Positions 1 through 5,373 of a stretch of 8,084 bases of DNA are shown piece by piece (position 1 is the stretch's first letter; every line of letters starts with the position of its first letter). The stretch lies in NCBI GenBank assembly GCA_900543845.1, contig UQTD01000075.1, positions 1 through 8,084 of the forward strand, given 5' to 3'. Both the position numbers and the translations under genes were made by a program. This DNA is from an uncultured Collinsella sp. (GTDB lineage: Bacteria > Actinomycetota > Coriobacteriia > Coriobacteriales > Coriobacteriaceae). Under the pieces are notes generated by a model that made no database searches, had not been told where the DNA came from, and saw only the letters and a program-made list of their open reading frames with translations.

Positions 1-623
1 ATGAGGGCCTCGACGCAGGCGTCGCAGCTGCCCTGGGCGCCCGCATAGACCGTGATGCCGGCTTGGGTGAGCGCGTTGATGGCCCCGCCGCCGATGCCGC
101 CGCAAATGAGCGTGTCAACGCCACCGTTGGCAAGCAGACCCGCCAGGGCGCCGTGACCGGTGCCGCCGGTGCCTACGACCTGCTCGTTGAGCACCTTGCC
201 ATCCTGGATGTCATAGATCTTGAACTGCTCGCTGCGGCCAAAGTGCATAAAGATATTGCCGTTGTCGTACGTCGTTGCCACCCTCATGGTACCGACCTCC
301 TTTGTTGGCCATGCGGCCGTCGTCGTGGTGATGGGGGAGTACGCGATATTGCCGCCCTCGATGATGAGTGCTCGACCGTTGACCAGCGCGTTTGCCACCT
401 TGCGATGCGCGCGGCTGCAGATGGCCGCCACCGTGGCGCGGGCGATGCCCATCTGCTGGGCTACGGCCTCCTGATTGAGGCCTTCCAGGTCGCAGAGGCG
501 CAGCGCCTCGAGTTCGTCGACCGTCATGTCGATAGCGTCTCCGCTGGCAAGGCCATCGGGGGTAAAGCCGCGATATTCGGGGATGATCCCGACGCGGCGC
601 AGTTTTTCGCGTCTTCCTGCCAT
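1..623 (-). CDS. DUF134 (UPF0251) helix-turn-helix / NifX-type cofactor-binding fusion protein, 3' end off the left edge
   Basis: The reading frame is open from an ATG at 623 to the left edge, giving 207 visible residues and no stop. Residues 1-~95 match the DUF134/UPF0251 pattern: a basic start (GRREKLRRV), MTVDELEALRLCDLEGLNQE, a helix-turn-helix at about 50-72 (QEAVAQQMGIARATVAAI), then NALVNGRALIIEGG. Residues 113-207 match the dinitrogenase iron-molybdenum cofactor (NifX/NifB) fold: HFGRSEQFKIYDI and GGVDTLICGGIGGGAINAL, ending in a Cys-x-x-Cys (C200, C203). In this family the second domain binds Fe-S or FeMo-type cofactors or acts as an accessory. DUF134 proteins are predicted DNA-binding proteins of unproven role. 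A cofactor-sensing regulator is an inference. The start has GGAG five bases upstream. The gene is divergent from thyA. The C-terminus and downstream partners are not visible. Domain assignment is firm; the biological role is open. Confidence 0.88.
   Translation of the reverse strand, partial: MAGRREKLRRVGIIPEYRGFTPDGLASGDAIDMTVDELEALRLCDLEGLNQEAVAQQMGIARATVAAICSRAHRKVANALVNGRALIIEGGNIAYSPITTTTAAWPTKEVGTMRVATTYDNGNIFMHFGRSEQFKIYDIQDGKVLNEQVVGTGGTGHGALAGLLANGGVDTLICGGIGGGAINALTQAGITVYAGAQGSCDACVEAL
285..303 (-). promoter_or_regulatory. Internal Shine-Dalgarno and ATG at the DUF134/NifX domain boundary
   Basis: On the minus strand AAAGGAGGT (303-295) lies 8 nt (measured from GGAGG) before an ATG (287-285) that is in frame as codon 113 of the fusion. 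It sits exactly where the NifX-type domain begins (MRVATTYDNG). This is a stronger ribosome site than the one at the gene's own start. A free NifX-type protein may therefore be made from the same mRNA as the fusion. That is an inference from the sequence only. Confidence 0.6.
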
Positions 624-637
624 GCACTCTCCAAATC

Positions 638-649
638 TGACATATGTCA
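638..649. promoter_or_regulatory. Operator-like palindrome, site 1
   Basis: TGACATATGTCA is a perfect 12-bp palindrome 15 bp upstream of the DUF134-NifX start codon. It is repeated with one change at 691-702. The shared unit TCTGRCATATGTCA matches at 13 of 14 positions, and the two copies are 53 bp apart, close to five helical turns. It would lie between the promoter and the ribosome site of the minus-strand gene, a usual position for a repressor operator. Confidence 0.5.
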
Positions 650-654
650 ACAAT

Positions 655-682
655 AGAATAGCGAACGTGGGGATTTGCGCAA
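655..682 (-). promoter_or_regulatory. Possible promoter of the DUF134-NifX gene
   Basis: On the minus strand a -10-like TATTCT (660-655) follows a weak -35-like TTGCGC (682-677) with a 16-bp spacer. It lies about 32 bp upstream of the start codon and between the two palindromes. The -35 matches consensus poorly, so this is only a candidate. Confidence 0.3.
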
Positions 683-686
683 GGAA

Positions 687-706
687 TTTCTGGCATATGT
701 CAGAAA
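687..706. promoter_or_regulatory. Operator-like palindrome, site 2
   Basis: TTTCTGGCATATGTCAGAAA is a 20-bp palindrome with a single mismatched pair (G693/T700). Its core repeats site 1. It lies just upstream of the possible -35 of the DUF134-NifX gene, so the two sites would bracket that promoter. It is about 95 bp upstream of the thyA -10, so an effect on thyA is less likely but not excluded. Confidence 0.5.
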
Positions 707-769
707 AAGGCAAAGGTGTTCCGCTTGTGAATGCGGTCCGTGCTGCCGTGCATTGCGTGTGCCCGTCCA

Positions 770-805
770 AGTGTCCAATCCGACACTGCACGCCTGGGCT
801 ACAAT
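770..805 (+). promoter_or_regulatory. Possible thyA promoter with an overlapping dyad
   Basis: TACAAT (800-805) matches the -10 consensus at five of six positions and lies 34 bp before the thyA ATG. No good -35 is present at the proper distance. In its place is the dyad AGTGTC-N6-GACACT (770-787), six-base perfect arms around CAATCC. A dyad standing where the -35 should be suggests an activator-dependent or repressed promoter. The regulator is unknown to me. Confidence 0.4.
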
Positions 806-825
806 AAAAATCGCTTATAGGCGAC

Positions 826-839
826 TGACAGGAGGGTCA
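826..839 (+). promoter_or_regulatory. thyA: thyA ribosome site in a small hairpin loop
   Basis: TGAC (826-829) and GTCA (836-839) are complementary and enclose AGGAGG (830-835) as a six-base loop directly before the ATG at 840. Just upstream, TCGC-TTATAG-GCGA (811-824) can form another small stem. The Shine-Dalgarno itself is clear and decides the start. The four-pair stem is weak, so any regulatory role is speculative. Confidence 0.5.
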
Positions 840-1688
840 ATGAGCAAGGCTGATCAACAGTTTGTAGCCATGTGCCGCGACATTCTGGACCATGGCACCA
901 CCACCGAGGGTCAAAAGGTCCGCCCGGTGTGGGAGGACGGCACCCCTGCCTATACCATTAAAAACTTTGGCGTTACGGCACGCTACGACCTGCGTGAGGA
1001 GTTCCCCGCGCTCACCCTGCGTCGCACGGCGCTTAAGTCTGCCATGGACGAGATCCTGTGGATCTATCAAAAGAAGTCAAATAACGTCCATGACCTCAAC
1101 AGCCATATTTGGGACGAGTGGGCCGACGAGACCGGTTCCATCGGCAAGGCCTATGGGTATCAGATTGGCCAGAAGAGCCATTATGCCGAGGGCGATTTCG
1201 ACCAGATGGACCGCGTGCTGTACGACCTTAAGAACACGCCGTACAGCCGCCGCATCATGACGAACACCTATGTGTTTAGCGACCTGTCCGAGATGCACCT
1301 GTATCCGTGCGCGTACAGCGTGACCTATAATGTTACGCAGCGCCCACAGGACGACAAACCGACGCTCAACATGATTCTCAACCAGCGCAGTCAGGATATT
1401 TTAGCCGCCAACAACTGGAATGTGTGCCAGTACGCTATTTTGCTGATGATGGTCGCGCAGTCGGTCGATATGATCGCTGGCGAGCTGTTGCATGTGATTG
1501 CCGATGCCCACATTTACGACCGTCATGTCGATATCGTCCGCGAACTTATCGAGCGTCCGCAGTTTGCGGCGCCCAAGGTAACGCTTAACCCCGACGTGCA
1601 CGATTTCTACGCGTTTACGACAGATGACCTCATCGTCGAGGGCTACGAGCACGGCCCGCAGGTCAAGAACATTCCCATTGCGGTGTAG
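840..1688 (+). CDS. thyA: Thymidylate synthase ThyA
   Basis: This enzyme methylates dUMP to dTMP with 5,10-methylenetetrahydrofolate, releasing dihydrofolate, in the cytoplasm. The protein has 282 residues; E. coli ThyA has 264, and the longer Bacillus ThyA type is about this size. Visible family features are the paired phosphate-binding arginines R137-R138 (SRRIM), the catalytic Cys157 in LYPCAYS, the NQRSQDI motif (R183, D186), N194 in NNWNVCQYA, and H224/Y226 in AHIYDRH. The C-terminus ends in PIAV, close to the usual PxAV/I closing motif. The frame is open further upstream to 675, but the ATG at 840 has AGGAGGG four bases before it and aligns with the normal N-terminus, so the longer form is rejected. 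folA follows after nine bases, probably on the same mRNA. Confidence 0.97.
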   Translation: MSKADQQFVAMCRDILDHGTTTEGQKVRPVWEDGTPAYTIKNFGVTARYDLREEFPALTLRRTALKSAMDEILWIYQKKSNNVHDLNSHIWDEWADETGSIGKAYGYQIGQKSHYAEGDFDQMDRVLYDLKNTPYSRRIMTNTYVFSDLSEMHLYPCAYSVTYNVTQRPQDDKPTLNMILNQRSQDILAANNWNVCQYAILLMMVAQSVDMIAGELLHVIADAHIYDRHVDIVRELIERPQFAAPKVTLNPDVHDFYAFTTDDLIVEGYEHGPQVKNIPIAV

Positions 1689-1697
1689 GTGGCGCTC

Positions 1698-2216
1698 ATG
1701 ACGTGTAAGCTATCTGCCATCGTCGCCGTGTGTGACGACTGGGGCATTGGGTGCGAGGGCGATATGGTGGTGTCCAATCGCGCCGACATGCGCCATTTTG
1801 TGGCGTGCACCAAAGGTTGCCCGGTCATTATGGGGCGCAAGACCCTGCTGAGTTTTCCCGGTGGGCGTCCGCTCAAGAACCGCCGCAATATCGTGCTCAC
1901 CCGCGACGAGAGCTTTGCTCCCGAGGGCGTCGACGTGGTGCATAGCATCGACGAGGCGCTCGCTGCGGTTGCCGATGAGCCCGTTGCGTGGGTGATCGGC
2001 GGCGGCGATGTCTATCGGCAATTTTTGCCGTACTGCGTGGAGGCCGAGGTCACGCATAACCACTGCGTCCATCCCGTGGACACGTATTTTCCCAATTTGG
2101 ATGCCGATCCTGCATGGGAAGTTTCGCGGGCTGGCGGGGTTGCCACGATTGCCGCGGGTGAGGGCGACGAAGGTGTCGATTATGAGTTCGTGACGTATCG
2201 TCGCGTTGATGCTTAA
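1698..2216 (+). CDS. folA: Dihydrofolate reductase
   Basis: This enzyme reduces dihydrofolate to tetrahydrofolate with NADPH, recycling the product of ThyA. The protein has 172 residues, a normal length. Visible features are the Met20-loop region WGIG (15-18), the likely catalytic acid D30 (NRADMRHF), VIMGRKT (43-49), FPGGRPLKNRRNIVLTR (53-69), the NADPH-binding WVIGGGDVYRQFLP (98-111), T119, and DTYFP (128-132). The ATG at 1698 has AGGTGG five bases upstream. A GTG directly after the thyA stop (1689) is in frame and would add only three residues, so it is the less likely start. The adjacent thyA-folA order is a common pairing and supports one transcript. All expected residues are present, and I see no sign of damage. 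Confidence 0.96.
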   Translation: MTCKLSAIVAVCDDWGIGCEGDMVVSNRADMRHFVACTKGCPVIMGRKTLLSFPGGRPLKNRRNIVLTRDESFAPEGVDVVHSIDEALAAVADEPVAWVIGGGDVYRQFLPYCVEAEVTHNHCVHPVDTYFPNLDADPAWEVSRAGGVATIAAGEGDEGVDYEFVTYRRVDA

Positions 2217-2258
2217 ATCTCCTATTTGCCCACGGTATTATCGGGTTGGAATGAGTAA

Positions 2259-2290
2259 GGGGCGGCGCCTGGCGTCGCCTCGTTTGATAT
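2259..2290 (+). terminator. Possible weak terminator after folA
   Basis: GGGGCGGCG (2259-2267) and CGTCGCCTC (2273-2281) form a nine-pair stem with two G-T wobbles and a five-base loop. It is followed by GTTTGATAT rather than a true T-run. It lies between folA and the methyltransferase gene, where a transcript end is reasonable, but termination here may be partial. Confidence 0.35.
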
Positions 2291-2325
2291 AGATGCTGCT
2301 GTAAGAAAGGTACAGGCTGGCTGTT

Positions 2326-3240
2326 ATGACTGATGCCGTTGAGGTGCTGCGAATCGAGTCGCTCGAAGACGAGCGACTCGACGCCTACATGCGACTGACG
2401 GAGCGTGAGCTGCGCTGTGTGCTGGAGCCGCAAAAGGGCATCTTTATTGCCGAGAGTGCTAAGGTTATTGAGCGCGCGGTCCGTGCCGGATACCAGCCGG
2501 TGAGCTTTCTTTTGGGCGAACGCTGGCTCGATCAGATGATGCCGCTGTTTGAGCGCCTGGTTGCGCGCGAGGGCGCAGGTCCGGTTCCTGTGTTCGTGGC
2601 CTCCATGGAGCTCATGGAGCAGTTGACGGGCTTTAACGTGACGCGCGGTGCACTCGCGGCGTTTCGTCGCCCGCGGCAGATTCCGGTTGATGAGTTCTTG
2701 GGCGGCGTCGTCAAGGCTGCGGGGGAGCGTCCGGTGCGCGTGTGCGTGCTCGAGGGCATTGTCGACCACACCAACGTCGGCGCGATTTTCCGCTCGGCCG
2801 CCGCGCTCAATGTCGACGGCATTCTGGTGAGCCCTACGTGCTGCGACCCGCTGTACCGTCGCTCGGCCCGCGTGAGCATGGGCACGGTTTTTCAGGTGCC
2901 GTGGACGCGCATTGGCAGCGAGGCTCGTGTGTGGCCGCACGATGGCCTGGCGGCACTGCATGAAGCCGGTTTTTCCTGTGCTGCCATGGCATTGACGGAC
3001 GATTCCGTATCGCTGGACGATCTCGTGCTGCAGGAGATTGACCGCCTGGCGATCTTTATGGGTACCGAGGGTGCCGGCCTGGGTGCCAAGACTATCGCGG
3101 GCTGCGACCGGGCCGTGCGCATTCCGATGGCGCACGGGGTCGATTCGCTCAACGTGGCCGCGGCGAGTGCCGTCGCCTTTTGGCAGCTGTGCCCGCACGT
3201 GAGCAATGAGTATCACTACCAGCCGGGGCTGTATCACTAG
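2326..3240 (+). CDS. TrmH/SpoU-family RNA 2'-O-ribose methyltransferase
   Basis: This family transfers a methyl group from S-adenosylmethionine to a ribose 2'-OH in rRNA or tRNA. The protein has 304 residues. An N-terminal substrate-recognition part (about 1-135) precedes the SPOUT catalytic domain. Motif 1 is TNVGAIFRSAAAL (149-161) with N150 and R156. Motif 2 is IFMGTEGAGL (243-252). Motif 3 is IPMAHGVDSLNVAAASAVA (267-285), forming the knotted cofactor site. The two-domain layout resembles the RlmB/TsnR branch, but the exact target nucleotide cannot be read from sequence. The chosen ATG has only a distant GAAAGG (2305-2310, 15 nt away), so initiation may be weak. A strong hairpin lies at codons 10-19. 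No operon partner is evident; MATE follows after 120 bp. Confidence 0.92.
   Translation: MTDAVEVLRIESLEDERLDAYMRLTERELRCVLEPQKGIFIAESAKVIERAVRAGYQPVSFLLGERWLDQMMPLFERLVAREGAGPVPVFVASMELMEQLTGFNVTRGALAAFRRPRQIPVDEFLGGVVKAAGERPVRVCVLEGIVDHTNVGAIFRSAAALNVDGILVSPTCCDPLYRRSARVSMGTVFQVPWTRIGSEARVWPHDGLAALHEAGFSCAAMALTDDSVSLDDLVLQEIDRLAIFMGTEGAGLGAKTIAGCDRAVRIPMAHGVDSLNVAAASAVAFWQLCPHVSNEYHYQPGLYH
2354..2381 (+). repeat. Perfect 12-bp inverted repeat inside the methyltransferase start region
   Basis: TCGAGTCGCTCG (2354-2365) and CGAGCGACTCGA (2370-2381) are perfect reverse complements around the four-base loop AAGA. They lie within codons 10-19 of the methyltransferase gene and encode the charged stretch IESLEDERLDA. 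In mRNA this would form a stable 12-pair stem starting 28 nt after the start codon, close enough to affect translation or early elongation. Confidence 0.8.
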
Positions 3241-3294
3241 CGGGGTGCTCTCGAACTTTGCCGACAGAGGTGTTTCGACTGCCTTCGGTCGGTG

Positions 3295-3323
3295 TTAAGC
3301 TGATAGCGGCTTTGCCGTACTAT
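3295..3323 (+). promoter_or_regulatory. Possible MATE gene promoter
   Basis: TTAAGC (3295-3300) and TACTAT (3318-3323) stand 17 bp apart, 37 bp before the start codon. The -10 matches four of six consensus positions and the -35 three of six. A short CGGC-TTT-GCCG dyad (3307-3317) lies in the spacer. Upstream, a six-pair hairpin with one G-T pair at 3276-3291 follows the methyltransferase stop but has no T-run. The 120-bp gap holds nothing else that I can see. Confidence 0.3.
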
Positions 3324-3360
3324 TGATGTGTTGTTTGGCGTACGCTAGCGGGGAGGGCGT

Positions 3361-4713
3361 GTGGCTAAGAAATCTACGGCTATCGATGTAACGCAGGGTG
3401 TCATTTGGCAGCAGCTGCTGTCGCTGTGCGTTCCCATCTTCTTTAGTTCGTTTTTTCAGCAGGCATACACGCTTATCGGTACCTATATCGTCGGTCAGTT
3501 TGGCGGCAAGCTCGCTCTGGGTGGCATTCAGGCCACGATGGTGCTTACGGAGCTCTGCATTGGCTTTTGTGTCGGCGTCGGTGCCGGCTGCGCGGTCATT
3601 ACGGGCCAGTTTTTTGGCCAGCACGATGATGAGCGACTGAGTCGTTCGGTCCATACGGCCATGACCCTCGCGCTGGTGGGCGGTATCGTTTTCTCGATTT
3701 TTGGCATAGTGTTCGTTGAGCCCATGCTGGTGCTTATGAACACACCGCATGAATTATTGGCCGAGGGCGTGGCCTATGCTCGTTGCTATTTTGCCGCTAT
3801 GGTTGCGGCGCTGCTGCTCAATATGGGAACAGCACTGCTGCGCGCCGTGGGCGACACGCGCGGACCTGCTGTGATCATCGCTTCCGGCTGCCTTGTTAAT
3901 GCGGTGCTGGATGTCATCTTCGTTGCCGTGCTTCATATGGAGGCTCTGGGCTGCGGCATCGCGGTGGCGCTGACCATTTGCTCCAACGCCACGATGATCG
4001 TGATTCGCATGATGCACGCACCGGGTGCGTGGCGGCTTTCGCTGTCCAAACTCGGCATTGATCCTGGCATTTGTAAGAGCATGATCTCGTGTGGTCTGCC
4101 GCTTGGTTTTCAGTCTGCTGCGTATTCGATTTCCAACGTTTTGATTCAGGTGTCGGTCAACTCGTTTGGCGCCGATGTCACCACGGCGTGGGGTCTTTCG
4201 GGCCGCTTAGATGGCATTGTCTGGATGGTTACCGAGGCGCTTGGCGTTTCGATCACCACGTTCTCGGCACAGAACTTTGGAGCGCGCAACTACGAGCGCA
4301 TGCGCAAGGGCTACCATACTTCGCTCGTGCTGTCGTTTATGCTCATTGGTGGCCTGTCTGCCGTGCTGCTGGTGTTCTCGGGTCCGTTGTCGCGTCTGTT
4401 TGTCGACGATGCTTCGATTTCGGCGTATACCACGACGATCCTTCATTTTATCGCGCCGTTCTACGCGATCTACTCGATTATCGAAAACGCGTCGGGCTCC
4501 ATTCGCGGTGCCGGTGTGAGCTTGCAGCCCATGCTGCTCACGATTTTTGGCACCGTCGTGCTCAGGGTGATCTGGGTGTTTGCGATCATGCCGTTTGATC
4601 CGTCGCTTGAGCACCTGCTATTGGTTTACCCCGTAACCTGGCTCATCACGGCCACGATGTTTACCATCTACCACCACAGCGGCAACTGGCTCGGCCGCGC
4701 CACCGCCAAATGA
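3361..4713 (+). CDS. MATE family multidrug/cation exporter
   Basis: This is an integral membrane antiporter that exports organic cations, drugs or metabolites against a Na+ or H+ gradient; the substrate cannot be told from sequence. The 450 residues hold about twelve hydrophobic segments in two related halves, the normal MATE size. Family signatures seen are FFSSFFQQAYTLIGTYIVG (27-45), RAVGDTRGPA (161-170), LIQVSVNSFGADVTTAWG (261-278), FSAQNFGARN (301-310) and GSIRGAGVSLQPM (379-391). It most resembles the DinF/YoeA-like branch. The start is GTG at 3361, with GGAGG four bases upstream. The gene appears to be transcribed alone and converges on cobO. Its TGA stop is the first part of the outer arm of the long inverted repeat that follows. 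Confidence 0.95.
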   Translation: MAKKSTAIDVTQGVIWQQLLSLCVPIFFSSFFQQAYTLIGTYIVGQFGGKLALGGIQATMVLTELCIGFCVGVGAGCAVITGQFFGQHDDERLSRSVHTAMTLALVGGIVFSIFGIVFVEPMLVLMNTPHELLAEGVAYARCYFAAMVAALLLNMGTALLRAVGDTRGPAVIIASGCLVNAVLDVIFVAVLHMEALGCGIAVALTICSNATMIVIRMMHAPGAWRLSLSKLGIDPGICKSMISCGLPLGFQSAAYSISNVLIQVSVNSFGADVTTAWGLSGRLDGIVWMVTEALGVSITTFSAQNFGARNYERMRKGYHTSLVLSFMLIGGLSAVLLVFSGPLSRLFVDDASISAYTTTILHFIAPFYAIYSIIENASGSIRGAGVSLQPMLLTIFGTVVLRVIWVFAIMPFDPSLEHLLLVYPVTWLITATMFTIYHHSGNWLGRATAK

Positions 4714-4794
4714 TCCCTTGGGGACGGAGGAAAACGGATCATTGCTCTCCGTCGTGATGTCGATGATCCGTTTTCCTCCGTCCCCTTCGGATCA
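4711..4794. repeat. Long inverted repeat filling the MATE/cobO convergent gap
   Basis: Two perfect 23-bp arms (4720-4742 and 4763-4785) start GGGGACGGAGG and end ACGGATCAT on the left, and are separated by a 20-nt loop. After a symmetric three-base mismatch on each side (CTT/TTC), outer six-base arms TGATCC (4711-4716) and GGATCA (4789-4794) extend it to 84 bp. It takes up all the space between the two convergent stop codons and includes the MATE stop. There is no T-run, so it is not a classical terminator, but a hairpin this stable would form on transcripts from either side and could act as a two-way terminator or 3'-end protector. It may be one copy of a dispersed intergenic repeat. Confidence 0.9.
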
Positions 4795-4795
4795 A

Positions 4796-5281
4796 TTAGT
4801 ATTCGATGCCTTGGCGGGCTAGGAGGCCTTCGTCGAAGTAGTGTTTGACGGGGCGCATTTCGGTGACTAGGTCGGCGAGGTCCGCGAGAGGCAGCAGCCC
4901 GCGGCCGGTGAGCACGAGCTCCGTGGTGGCAGGCTTCAGCGCGATCAGCCCCTCCACATCCTCGCGCGTCACGAATCCGCGGTGCATCGCTTCGCCGAGT
5001 TCGTCCAAAATCAGAACGTCGACCTGTGATATCTGCTCGCGTGCGAGCTCCATGATCTGCTCGGCGCAGGCCTCGGGTGTGTCGCGATCGGCCTGTACAA
5101 TGCGCAGTCCCAGGCGCGGCGCGGCGTCGTGCTCGGCGCAGTGCAGCTTCTTGGCAAACTGCAGCATGAGTACGTCGAGCCCATAACCTTTGGCGCGCAT
5201 CGCCAATCCCAGCGCAGCCGTGGTTTTGCCCTTGCCGTCGCCCGTATAGATCTGAACCTTGCCGACTTCAAGTGATGCCAT
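4796..5281 (-). CDS. cobO: Corrinoid (cob(I)alamin) adenosyltransferase, CobO/BtuR type
   Basis: This enzyme transfers the 5'-deoxyadenosyl group of ATP to cob(I)alamin or a precursor corrinoid, giving the adenosyl form used by B12 enzymes. The 161 residues show the P-loop TGDGKGKTTAALGLAMRA (13-30), the acidic strand VLILDELGEA (89-98), ELVLTGR (121-127), and the closing motif VTEMRPVKHYFDEGLLARQGIEY (139-161), very like the end of E. coli BtuR. Compared with BtuR (196 residues) it lacks the ~35-residue N-terminal extension and is shorter between the P-loop and the acidic strand; short forms are common. The ATG has AAAGGA five bases upstream. No other cobalamin genes are in the window, so it looks like a stand-alone gene for salvage or final activation. 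It is divergent from ftsH. Confidence 0.95.
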   Translation of the reverse strand: MASLEVGKVQIYTGDGKGKTTAALGLAMRAKGYGLDVLMLQFAKKLHCAEHDAAPRLGLRIVQADRDTPEACAEQIMELAREQISQVDVLILDELGEAMHRGFVTREDVEGLIALKPATTELVLTGRGLLPLADLADLVTEMRPVKHYFDEGLLARQGIEY

Positions 5282-5373
5282 CTCTGTCCTTTCGTGCCCG
5301 GCGTCGGTTTATCGCCGTCCGGGTTGGGTATTCTAGTTAGCATTATCAACCCCAGTAGATGGAGTTCAAGCAG
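5282..5373. promoter_or_regulatory. Shared divergent upstream region of cobO and ftsH
   Basis: This short spacer must hold the promoters of both genes unless they are transcribed from further away. An imperfect dyad with five-base arms CCCGG (5297-5301) and CCGGG (5319-5323) lies at its centre. TATTCT (5329-5334) and CATTAT (5341-5346) are -10-like for ftsH, but neither has a convincing -35. GGAG at 5361-5364 serves the ftsH ATG at 5374. Confidence 0.3.

Noticed and set aside
63..656. 197-codon plus-strand open frame
   Set aside because: It is antisense to the DUF134-NifX gene, whose minus-strand protein matches known domains throughout; the plus-strand product has no recognisable motif.
211..696. 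161-codon minus-strand open frame
   Set aside because: It overlaps the DUF134-NifX gene in another frame, and its Arg/Pro/His-rich composition is typical of out-of-frame GC-rich DNA. The true frame has no stop inside the window.
675..839. N-terminal extension of ThyA by 55 residues
   Set aside because: The extension has no family similarity, runs through the likely promoter, and the ATG at 840 has its own strong ribosome site.
2050..3237. 395-codon minus-strand open frame
   Set aside because: It is antisense to folA and the methyltransferase gene; the composition is rich in Arg, His and Gln with no domain. GC-rich codon use on the plus strand explains it.
3260..3292. Hairpins after the methyltransferase gene as an intrinsic terminator
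   Set aside because: The stems are short, include G-T pairs, and no T-run follows; support is too weak for a separate call.
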